From positions 1 to 10,536 of the forward strand of contig CAYVUV010000065.1 of assembly GCA_964455095.1 (NCBI GenBank): a DNA stretch of 10,536 nt, given 5' to 3'. The notes beneath the pieces were generated by a model, which saw nothing but the letters and a program-made list of their open reading frames with translations, was not told the origin of the DNA and did no database searches. Within the stretch, counting starts at the first letter, position 1. Every line of letters starts with the position of its first letter. A program made the position numbers and the translations under genes. This DNA comes from CAYVUV01 sp964455095. GTDB taxonomy: Bacteria; Desulfobacterota; Binatia; HRBIN30; CADEER01. Of this stretch, positions 1 through 6,092 are shown piece by piece.

Positions 1-50
1 TTTTCATTCGCTGAGAAACGCTTGGTTGTGTTGCCCCCTGGCTCTGGGGG

Positions 51-77
51 GCGCGCGGGGCGCGTTCCCCCGCGCGC
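51..77. repeat. GC-rich inverted repeat upstream of the permease gene
   Basis: The arms 51-60 (gcgcgcgggg) and 68-77 are perfect reverse complements with a 7-nt loop. A second, smaller pairing is possible just before it (ccccc at 34-38 with ggggg at 46-50). The hairpin ends 18 nt before the GGAGG of the permease gene, so it would sit in the 5' leader or close the preceding transcription unit. There is no T-tract. It lies within 80 nt of the window edge, so what is upstream cannot be judged. Confidence 0.4.
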
Positions 78-94
78 GACCGAGTCTGGTGAGC

Positions 95-99
95 GGAGG
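95..99 (+). promoter_or_regulatory. Ribosome binding site GGAGG that decides the permease start
   Basis: GGAGG at 95-99 is followed by three consecutive in-frame GTG codons (99, 102, 105). It overlaps the first one and sits 5 nt before the third, so GTG 105 is the only one with workable spacing. An in-frame TGA at 90-92 excludes any longer start. Confidence 0.6.
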
Positions 100-104
100 T
101 GGTG

Positions 105-1961
105 GTGACCGGCGTCATCCTGTTTCTGCTCAACGCCGCACTCGTCGTCGTCTTCGTCTGGGTGCTGCGCCAGAAGGGGCTGCTCGGCTACGCCAAGGGC
201 GGCAAGTGGTACGTCACCTGGCTGTCGATCGGCGTCATTACGCTGATGGACGAGCTGACGTCGGTGTTCTACGCCCCGGCCGAGGCGTACCGTTTCATCG
301 GCGTGCAGGCGATCTTCTTCATCGCTTTCACCTCGCTCTTGATGCGCTTCGTCTCCACCCGCCTGGTGGAGATCGCCCAGATCCTGGAAATGAACGGCGT
401 CCGCGGCGGCGGCGTGTACTCGTTCTCGTACCTCGTCCTCGGCCCGGCCGTGTCCTTCGTCGCCGTGGCCTCGATCCTGGTTGCCTACATCCTCACCGCC
501 TGTATCTCGACGGTCAGCGCGGTGATCAACGGCACGGCGTTTCTTCCCATCGGCCCGTTCGGCGAGCAGGTCCTCATCCTGGCGATCATCTGGGCCGTCG
601 CGGGGCTGAACATCATCGGCATCCGCGAGAACGCCCGCGTCACCTTCGCGATCTTCGTCGGCGCCGCCTTCGTCTTCACCAACCTCATCGCGCTCGGGCT
701 GCTGCATCTCGATCCACAGAGCCCGCAGGTGATGCTCGGCAGCATGAACGGCGTGCTGCACGACGTCACCAGCCAGGGGTTGCCGCACGCGATCAGCGTG
801 GTCACGATCGGCGTCGCGAGCTGCGTGCTCGCCTACTCGGGGATCGAATCGGTGATTCAGACCGCCGGTCTGGTCGAGAGCTGGCGCGACATCTCCCGCG
901 CCTACTGGTTCCTGGCCCTGACCGTGGGCTTGGTGACGCCGATCGTCTCGGCCCTGGCCTTGTCGACCCCGATCGACTTCCACGCCCATGAGGGCGATCT
1001 CATCACGCACTGGGCAACGGTGGTCGGCAACGCGCCGTTCGGCATGCTGGTCGGGTTGTTCGGCAGCTTGATTCTGGTGATGGCGGTCAACACGGCCTAC
1101 GTCGCGTCGAGCGAGCTGCTCGAGCGCATCGCGCACCGCTACCGCTTCCTCTGGCTGATCGCCACCAACCGGCGCATGTCGCTCTACCGCATCCACATCG
1201 TCAACGCGACGCTATACACGGCGGTGATCTTCCTCACCCAGGGATCGCAGCAGATCCTGGCCGAGATGTACGCCGTCGGCCTGCTGGCGAGCTTCTGCAT
1301 CAACATCGGCTGCCTGCTGATCTATCGCTACTTCCGCGGCACCAAGGACATTCGCGCCTACTACACGTCGCGCGTCGGAACGCTGCTGCTCGAGCTGCTG
1401 TTGGTCGCCTGCTTCGTCTACCTGGCCGCCCATCGCCCGTACGGCACGGCGCTGTGGGCCACGGCCGTGGCGGTGTTGTTGGCGGCCGGTCTGCCGCTCT
1501 CGCGCCGTTACGGACCCGAGGCCAAGGAGGTGCGGCTCAGCGACTACCCGATGGAGATGCTGCTCGCCCTGGCGGAGGACGACGGGCCGCTGCAGATCTA
1601 CTTCCGACGCCCCGGGGAGCTCGACGTTCAGCAGCGTCAGCCCGGAACGGCATTCATCACCTTCTTCTCGCCGCGCCAGACGATCCCCGTCAAGGTGGCT
1701 GACAATCACTACCGATTTCCGGTGCGCGTCGGCGGCGTCTATCGCAGCATCACCGCGATTCTCGAGCTGTTCGAGGAGGAGTTCGGCGGCCGGGAGATCA
1801 ACGTGCACCTCGGCTGGCCGATGTCGCCGTGGATCGACCGCATGGCGATGGGCGTCTTCGTCGCCAACTTGATGCGCCTGCCGCGCCAGTTCCCCGGCCT
1901 GCACTTCCGGGTGGACTACGATCCGCCGCCGCCCAGCGCCCCGCCGCGTGTCGCGCCGTGA
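105..1961 (+). CDS. APC-superfamily permease with C-terminal soluble domain
   Basis: This is an inner-membrane secondary transporter, probably for amino acids or related amines; the substrate cannot be told. Numbering here counts from GTG 99. Hydrophobic segments recur from about residue 5 to 467 and fit roughly 12 helices. Family-like signatures are the glycine-rich stretch GGGVYSFSYLVLGP near 103-116, comparable to the GGxYxY...LGP segment of APC permeases, and YSGIESVIQTAGLVE near 246-260, comparable to the unwound helix 6 region. The segment after the first helix (WLSIGVITLMDELTSVFYAP, 41-60) lacks the usual glycine-rich helix 1 motif, so this is a divergent branch. Residues about 475-620 form a non-membrane tail with a mixed alpha/beta look, ending in a proline-rich stretch; I do not recognise it. 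About 618 residues is longer than the 450-500 typical for the family. The start is GTG 105, chosen by its RBS. The gene is followed by small + strand genes of unknown role. Confidence 0.75.
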   Translation: MTGVILFLLNAALVVVFVWVLRQKGLLGYAKGGKWYVTWLSIGVITLMDELTSVFYAPAEAYRFIGVQAIFFIAFTSLLMRFVSTRLVEIAQILEMNGVRGGGVYSFSYLVLGPAVSFVAVASILVAYILTACISTVSAVINGTAFLPIGPFGEQVLILAIIWAVAGLNIIGIRENARVTFAIFVGAAFVFTNLIALGLLHLDPQSPQVMLGSMNGVLHDVTSQGLPHAISVVTIGVASCVLAYSGIESVIQTAGLVESWRDISRAYWFLALTVGLVTPIVSALALSTPIDFHAHEGDLITHWATVVGNAPFGMLVGLFGSLILVMAVNTAYVASSELLERIAHRYRFLWLIATNRRMSLYRIHIVNATLYTAVIFLTQGSQQILAEMYAVGLLASFCINIGCLLIYRYFRGTKDIRAYYTSRVGTLLLELLLVACFVYLAAHRPYGTALWATAVAVLLAAGLPLSRRYGPEAKEVRLSDYPMEMLLALAEDDGPLQIYFRRPGELDVQQRQPGTAFITFFSPRQTIPVKVADNHYRFPVRVGGVYRSITAILELFEEEFGGREINVHLGWPMSPWIDRMAMGVFVANLMRLPRQFPGLHFRVDYDPPPPSAPPRVAP

Positions 1962-2016
1962 CGCCGTACTTGGCAATCCGGATGCGCCTCCGCTATTGAA
2001 AGCCGCGAAGGTTTGC

Positions 2017-2379
2017 ATGCGCCGATCCCGCACCATCGCGGCGGTGGTCCTGGCTCTCAGCCTGCTCTGGCACCTGGCGATTCCCCTCGTCAGCCTGGCG
2101 CAGACGACGGCGGGTCCCACGCAGCTGACACTCAGCGCCGACGACGGCGAACGCGGCGGAGTCTGGGTGCCGCGCGGCATCGACACGAGCGACTTGCTGC
2201 GCGACGTGCAACCGAACCGCCTGCGTATGGTGGCTCCACGCCGCGGTTGGTTCGGCTCAGCCGGGCTGGCTCAACAAGACCCCCGGCGGCTCGAGTGCCA
2301 GGCGCCGCACCGCGGCGCCTATCCTCGCCGCCAGCTGTTGTGCGCCACCCAGGCGCGCGACGGCGACCCTCCGGCGTAA
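2017..2379 (+). CDS. Small secreted protein of unknown function
   Basis: I do not recognise this 120-residue product. It begins with a clear Sec-type signal peptide: basic MRRSR, then a hydrophobic run to about residue 26, then SLAQTTAG, suggesting export and cleavage near residues 28-29. The start ATG 2017 is chosen because GAAGG at 2007-2011 lies 5 nt upstream and because it places the signal peptide at the N terminus; the same frame is open upstream to 1948, which would overlap the permease. The mature part up to about residue 70 is ordinary in composition (an acidic patch, then VWVPRGIDTSDLLRDVQPNRL). The last 50 residues are rich in Arg, Gln, Gly and Pro, and third-position G/C bias weakens there. 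This suggests a frameshift or decayed 3' end near 2225-2280, or a natural disordered tail. It starts 55 nt after the permease gene and may be cotranscribed with it. Confidence 0.5.
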   Translation: MRRSRTIAAVVLALSLLWHLAIPLVSLAQTTAGPTQLTLSADDGERGGVWVPRGIDTSDLLRDVQPNRLRMVAPRRGWFGSAGLAQQDPRRLECQAPHRGAYPRRQLLCATQARDGDPPA

Positions 2380-2433
2380 GCGTTCTTCTCCTGACGACGG
2401 GGTGCGTCGATCGATGATCGGCGGGCCCCCCGC

Positions 2434-2460
2434 GCGCAGCGGGCTGCTCTTCCGCTGCGC
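2434..2460. repeat. Perfect 9-bp inverted repeat between two + strand genes
   Basis: The arms gcgcagcgg (2434-2442) and ccgctgcgc (2452-2460) are exact reverse complements around a 9-nt loop. It lies in the 140-nt gap between the secreted-protein gene and the PH-like gene. It has no U-tract, so it could be a factor-dependent terminator, an mRNA processing or stability element, or chance in GC-rich sequence. Confidence 0.35.
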
Positions 2461-2519
2461 TGGCGATCGGTGGCGACCGGCCCCGCCGCGGGACTGGTCT
2501 TTCCCAAGGAGAGAGAACG

Positions 2520-2903
2520 ATGTCGAAACATATGGATCTGGTGCGCACGGCCGTCGCGAGCGACCGCGTGCGCGCGTTCGGCGAGGCGATGGGCCGCGCG
2601 GTGGCCGTGACGGGCGACGAGCTGGTCACGGCGCGGGCGGGCTTCTTTCGCGGCGGCAACAAGGTCGAGCGCCACCCGCTCGACCGCATGACGAGCATGC
2701 GCGTGCTCCCCAACCCACATGCCAGCCTGATCGAGGTGAGCTTCGAGGATTCCGCGGCGCTCAAGTTGATGTTCCAGCCTCCGGCACGCGAACACTTCGA
2801 GCGTATCGTCGAGGTGTTGCGCGAACACCTCGGCCGCAACGGTGGCACCGCCCCCGCCGCGCAGCTGGGCGCGGCGAATGGAAAGCAGGAGGGGGCGCGA
2901 TGA
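2520..2903 (+). CDS. PH-domain-like small protein
   Basis: The product is 127 residues, without a signal peptide or membrane segment, so presumably cytoplasmic. After a helical N terminus (1-30), the central part reads as short beta strands with the pattern GDELVTARAGFFRGGNKVE, HPLDRMTSMRV, ASLIEVSFED and ALKLMFQP. A C-terminal amphipathic helix follows (REHFERIVEVLREHL, about 89-103) and then an Ala/Gly tail. Strand-rich core, 'PLDRMTSM' segment and capping helix resemble bacterial PH-like domains (bPH/YokE-type); this is recognition by pattern, not a search result. The start ATG 2520 follows AAGGAGAGAG about 5 nt upstream. The stop overlaps the next gene's ATG (ATGA at 2900-2903), so the two are probably translationally coupled and may act together at the membrane. 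Confidence 0.7.
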   Translation: MSKHMDLVRTAVASDRVRAFGEAMGRAVAVTGDELVTARAGFFRGGNKVERHPLDRMTSMRVLPNPHASLIEVSFEDSAALKLMFQPPAREHFERIVEVLREHLGRNGGTAPAAQLGAANGKQEGAR

Positions 2904-3079
2904 CGCGGCCGCGCTCGGAGACGCGCTCCACCCGACCGGTTCCTCCCACACAACCCGTCGAGGCCGAGACAACGCCACCGGGCACGCAGTCGGGCCTGTC
3001 GATTCTGTTGCGCACGGCCGTGTTCGTCTTCCTCGTCCCCGGGTTGATCTTCTGGCTGATCAAGCTGCTGGTCCACTGA
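2900..3079 (+). CDS. Small single-TM membrane protein coupled to the PH-like gene
   Basis: This 59-residue protein is not recognised. Residues 1-31 are polar and rich in Thr, Pro, Arg and Glu, and probably disordered. Residues about 33-57 form one strongly hydrophobic helix (ILLRTAVFVFLVPGLIFWLI) followed by KLLVH. The start ATG 2900 overlaps the TGA of the upstream gene in the arrangement ATGA, which is typical of translational coupling, and the upstream 3' end (caggaggggg) supplies the Shine-Dalgarno. The frame is open much further upstream (from 2402), but those residues look like non-coding GC-rich translation. It is the last + strand gene before the convergent gap. The likely role is a membrane anchor or partner of the PH-like protein, which is inference from coupling only. 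Confidence 0.6.
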   Translation: MTRPRSETRSTRPVPPTQPVEAETTPPGTQSGLSILLRTAVFVFLVPGLIFWLIKLLVH

Positions 3080-3106
3080 GTCGTCGGGTGGCCGTGAAGT
3101 AGCGAG

Positions 3107-3153
3107 GATGAGACGCCGGCCCGCAGGGGATTGGGTCGGGCCGGCGTCTCGTC
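3107..3153. terminator. Strong hairpin in convergent intergenic gap
   Basis: The arms gagacgccggcccg (3110-3123) and cgggccggcgtctc (3137-3150) are a perfect 14-bp inverted repeat around a 13-nt loop, extendable by about three more pairs with one G-U. It begins about 30 nt after the last + strand stop codon, between converging transcription units, where a terminator is expected. No U-run follows on either strand, so it is not a canonical intrinsic terminator; the pure stem may still stop or protect transcripts from both sides. Confidence 0.55.
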
Positions 3154-3199
3154 TCGCCATACCCGGCGCGCCGTGAGGGAAGGGGGGAACCTCACTGCG

Positions 3200-3226
3200 C
3201 CGTTCGCCTTGGGAGGAAGCGAACGG
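3200..3226 (-). terminator. Second hairpin downstream of cysK
   Basis: The arms ccgttcgcctt (3200-3210) and aagcgaacgg (3217-3226) pair over 10 bp with a single bulged C and a 6-nt loop. It lies about 38 nt beyond the cysK stop codon on the - strand, a natural place for the end of the sulfur operon transcript. The following - strand sequence is C/T-rich rather than a T-run, so termination is only plausible. Confidence 0.35.
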
Positions 3227-3263
3227 GGCGCGTCAGCGTGGCGAAATTGCCGCGGCGGAACCT

Positions 3264-4289
3264 TCAGCGCCGCGGTGTGAAGAGTGGGGCGCGGGAAGAC
3301 CCGTTGCCCGGCTTGCCGTAGCGCGAGCGCAGGTCGGCCAGGTCGTCACTGCCCTCGTAGCGGAAGGGTGCGAACAGATCGGTGGCGAGGTAGCGCTCGC
3401 CGAAGCTCGGCACGATGGCGACGATGAGCTTGCCGCCGTTCTCGCGCCGTTTGGCGTAGCGCAGTGCGGCCGCCACCGCCGCGCCCGCCGAGATGCCGAC
3501 CAACAATCCCTCCTCGCGCGCCAGGCGGCGCGCCATGTCGAGCGCTTCTTCGTCGCCGATGCGGATCACCGCGTCGATGAGCGAGCGTTCGAGGACCTCG
3601 GGAACGAAGCCGGCGCCGATGCCCTGGATGCGATGCGCGCCGGGAGCGCCGCCGGACAGCACCGGGCTGGCGGCCGGCTCGACCGCGATGGCTTCGAAGC
3701 GGGCGCGGCGCAGCTTGAGCAGCTGCGCGATACCGGTGATGGTGCCGCCGGTGCCGACGCCGGCGACGACCGCGTCGACCAGGCCGTCGGTATCGCGCCA
3801 GATCTCTTCGGCTGTCGTGCGCCGATGCACGGCCGGGTTGGCCGGATTGGAGAACTGCTGCGGCATGAAGGCGTGCGGGATCTCGCGCAACAGCTCGGTG
3901 GCGCGCTCGACCGCACCGAGCATGCCGCGCGCCCCCGGCGTCAACACCAGGCGGGCCCCGAGCGCCCGCAAGACGACGCGGCGCTCGCGGCTCTGGTTGT
4001 TGGGCATGGTCAGCACGCAGCGATAGCCGCGCACCGCGGCCACCAGCGCCAGCGCGATGCCGGTGTTGCCGCTGGTCGGTTCCACCAACACCGTCTTGCC
4101 CGGCTCGATCAGCCCGGCTTGCTCCGCCGCTTCGACCATCGCCAGGCCGATGCGGTCCTTGACGCTGGCCATCGGGTTGCGGCTCTCCAGCTTGACGACG
4201 AGGTGCGCGTCGACGCCGCTGCCGATGCGGTTCAAGCGCACCAGCGGCGTGTTGCCGACCAGTGCGGTGACATCATTTGCGATGTTCAT
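3264..4289 (-). CDS. cysK: Cysteine synthase (O-acetylserine sulfhydrylase)
   Basis: This is a PLP enzyme that makes cysteine from O-acetylserine and sulfide, the last step of sulfate assimilation in the cytoplasm. The 341 residues show the family order clearly: VGNTPLVRLNRI (11-22), the PLP lysine in SVKDRIG (Lys44), the substrate loop TSGNTG (72-77), the phosphate-binding glycine loop GVGTGGTITG, then GGAPGAHRIQGIGAGFVP and the C-terminal VPSFGERYL. These favour CysK-type over CysM-type enzymes. About 25 extra residues after the usual end (to LFTPRR) form a basic, probably loose tail. The start ATG 4289 is preferred because AAGGG at 4299-4303 lies 9 nt upstream and the N terminus MNIANDVT is typical; the ATG at 4298 directly abuts the RBS, and the frame open to 4388 overlaps the porin gene. 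It lies 34 nt downstream of the porin and is the last gene of the sulfur cluster. Confidence 0.96.
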   Translation of the reverse strand: MNIANDVTALVGNTPLVRLNRIGSGVDAHLVVKLESRNPMASVKDRIGLAMVEAAEQAGLIEPGKTVLVEPTSGNTGIALALVAAVRGYRCVLTMPNNQSRERRVVLRALGARLVLTPGARGMLGAVERATELLREIPHAFMPQQFSNPANPAVHRRTTAEEIWRDTDGLVDAVVAGVGTGGTITGIAQLLKLRRARFEAIAVEPAASPVLSGGAPGAHRIQGIGAGFVPEVLERSLIDAVIRIGDEEALDMARRLAREEGLLVGISAGAAVAAALRYAKRRENGGKLIVAIVPSFGERYLATDLFAPFRYEGSDDLADLRSRYGKPGNGSSRAPLFTPRR

Positions 4290-4298
4290 GACTGACAT

Positions 4299-4303
4299 CC
4301 CTT
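4299..4303 (-). promoter_or_regulatory. Ribosome binding site AAGGG that decides the cysK start
   Basis: Read on the - strand, AAGGG is followed by nine bases and then ATG 4289. The alternative in-frame ATG at 4298 touches the AAGGG with no spacer and is therefore unlikely to be used. Confidence 0.55.
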
Positions 4304-4323
4304 GGCCGCCGCGCGCCGCCGGG

Positions 4324-5745
4324 TCAGAAGACCAACTGGACGCGGGTGAGGAACACGTCCTCGGTATCGCGGTCGCCGGTGCCCTCACCGCCGTCGAACC
4401 AGGTGCGGTCGTAGTTGAGGGCGAGCATGATGTTCTTGTTCAGGTACCAGTTGGCGCCGATGGTGAAGTTCTGCGCCTTGCTCGCCGCTTTGGTGGGATC
4501 GGCGAACGAGGAGTTGGCGACACCGGTGACGGTGGGGTCGAAGGCGTCGTTGTCGATATCGAGCTCGCTGTAGCGCGCGCTGACCTGCACCGCGCCCCAG
4601 GTGCCCGCGAACGGGTCGAACGAATTCGCCGGGACGACGCCCTTGTAGCTGGCATCCTCACCCGTGAGCACCCAGCCCGCGTACACCTGCCACGAGTCGT
4701 TGGTCAGCGTGTCGGAGACCTGGTCCTTCTGGACGTCCTGCGTCGAGACCACGTATTCGGCCAGCAGGCTGAACGGGCCGAAGTAGTAGTATCCCTGCGG
4801 CGAATAGCGGTAGTGCACGCCGTCAGCGATCGTCGTGCCGGCCGCCGTCGAAGGGGTATCGGTGCGGTAGCGGAAGAACGCCCCCTGTCCGGAGGAGCGA
4901 AAGGTGGGCAGGTCCGTGTTCGAGGCGCTGCCGTCCTGGCGGCCGTATGAGCCGGAGATGCCGAAGCCGAGGCCGCGCAGCGGCTTCACCGTCGTGTTCT
5001 TGAACGGGTGGGCGAAGATGCGGCCCTCGAACTCCTTGTCGTCGCTCAGATCGCCGTCGGTGCTGGCGTTGTCGCGCGAGCCGTTGAAGACGCCGAGCTG
5101 GTAGCTGAACGCCCCGGCGCCGAAGACATCGGAGAAGAACATGATGCCGAGGTCGCGGTTGGGCACCAGGTTGGTGGGCAGGCCACGTTCGACGAACGCC
5201 AGCGCGGTCGCCGACTGCAGGCGCTCGATGCCGACGGGTCCTTTGGTCTTGCCGAAGCGGACCTTGATCTCGGGAAAGTACTTGGCATCGACGTAGGCGT
5301 CCTGCAGGACCAGCGAGCTGCCGGCGAAGTCGGGCAGGATGCGAAAGTCCCAGTACTTGGCGACCGTGCCGCTGAGGTCCGGGCGCACGCGCCGGAAGAC
5401 GAACTGCGAGGGGTTGTTGCGGTCGTTGTCGTCGACGAAGAAGCGGCTGTCGAAGTGGGTGTAGCCGCCGATCTTGAGCTTGTAGTTGCCGTCCGTCGAC
5501 TGGATGAAGAAGCCGTCCTGCCAACCCGCGATCGGCCGGGCCTTGTCGCGGGTGTCCTTGTCGGACTGCAGCACGGCCGTGTCGCGCTTCAGGTCCTTGA
5601 GTGAGTCCTCGAGCTTCTTGATGCGGCGCTCGTACTCCTCCTGCGTGATGCCGGGGGGCGGCGGATCGGCGGCGCGGGCGCCGCCGGCGCTGGCGAGGGC
5701 GATCAGCAGTGCGATCGCGGTGGTTCGAACAGATGAGGTACGCAT
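4324..5745 (-). CDS. OprO/OprP-family outer-membrane porin
   Basis: This is a 473-residue outer-membrane channel of the phosphate-selective porin O/P superfamily. Visible parts are a signal peptide (1-25, cleavage after ARA), a charged coiled-coil segment (about 34-66, EEYERRIKKLEDSLKDLKRD) and a beta-barrel. The barrel has alternating strands and the family-typical stretches KIGGYTHFDSRFF (91-103), RRVRPDLSGTVAKYWDFRI, LQDAYVDAKYFP and GPVGIERLQSATALAFVERGLP. It ends in VQLVF; the terminal Phe is the usual barrel-assembly signal. ATG 5745 has AAGGAG 6 nt upstream. Family members are often called phosphate porins, but the position between sulfate transporter genes and cysK makes sulfate or another sulfur oxyanion the likelier cargo here; that is inference. 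The 152-nt gap upstream could hold its own promoter, and it contains a short frame (5703-5768) with its own good RBS that overlaps the porin start out of frame. Confidence 0.88.
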   Translation of the reverse strand: MRTSSVRTTAIALLIALASAGGARAADPPPPGITQEEYERRIKKLEDSLKDLKRDTAVLQSDKDTRDKARPIAGWQDGFFIQSTDGNYKLKIGGYTHFDSRFFVDDNDRNNPSQFVFRRVRPDLSGTVAKYWDFRILPDFAGSSLVLQDAYVDAKYFPEIKVRFGKTKGPVGIERLQSATALAFVERGLPTNLVPNRDLGIMFFSDVFGAGAFSYQLGVFNGSRDNASTDGDLSDDKEFEGRIFAHPFKNTTVKPLRGLGFGISGSYGRQDGSASNTDLPTFRSSGQGAFFRYRTDTPSTAAGTTIADGVHYRYSPQGYYYFGPFSLLAEYVVSTQDVQKDQVSDTLTNDSWQVYAGWVLTGEDASYKGVVPANSFDPFAGTWGAVQVSARYSELDIDNDAFDPTVTGVANSSFADPTKAASKAQNFTIGANWYLNKNIMLALNYDRTWFDGGEGTGDRDTEDVFLTRVQLVF

Positions 5746-5897
5746 GAGACGCTCCTTGACTGGTTCATGACGTGCCTCCGGTCTGTCCGGTCAGCCGTAT
5801 CGGTTGCTGGATCGGGCCTCCCGTTGTCGGGTCGGCGCTGGCGATGGTGTGTGTGGGGTTTGTCCCCTCAGGTGGCGCACATGATCAGCGTCTCCGT

Positions 5898-6077
5898 TTA
5901 CCGCTTCTGCTGCAGGCGCAGCCGTTCGGTGCGCTCGACCTGCACGACGACCCCGTCCTGAACGATCACCGTCACCTGGCCGTAGCGCAGGCCGGTCAAT
6001 GCGTCGCGGACCTTGGCGAGGGCGTGGGCCGTGTAGCTGTCGTCGCGCCGGGACGTATCGTTTGCCGCTTCGGACAT
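5898..6077 (-). CDS. YezD-type (DUF2292) small protein
   Basis: This 59-residue cytoplasmic protein has a polar N terminus (1-16), a helix (ALAKVRDALTGL, 19-30) and then RYGQVTVIVQDGVVVQVERTE (31-51), a two-stranded hairpin. It ends in RLRLQQKR. The pattern of 'L..YG.V.I.VQDG.VVQ.E.TE..R' is that of YezD/DUF2292 proteins, a short family of unknown biochemistry that I recall being found near sulfur-assimilation genes. ATG 6077 has GGAGGAG a few bases upstream. It begins 15 nt after the stop of the CysW-CysA fusion, so it is cotranscribed with the importer. The fold suggests binding of a small ligand or partner, and a regulatory or accessory role in sulfate uptake is a reasonable guess, not shown. 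Confidence 0.8.
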   Translation of the reverse strand: MSEAANDTSRRDDSYTAHALAKVRDALTGLRYGQVTVIVQDGVVVQVERTERLRLQQKR

Positions 6078-6092
6078 GGCTCCTCCGTGATC

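Noticed and set aside
26..991. A 321-codon + strand frame overlapping the permease start
   Set aside because: It is Arg/Pro-rich with no recognisable motif, and the overlapping frame encodes a coherent membrane protein.
1212..2186. Antisense frame opposite the permease and secreted-protein genes
   Set aside because: The translation shows no domain and is a basic/Gln-rich shadow of the permease gene.
4324..5745. Naming the porin oprP or oprO as a phosphate channel
   Set aside because: Only superfamily membership is visible; the neighbours are sulfur genes and no phosphate genes are present, so a phosphate-specific symbol is not justified.
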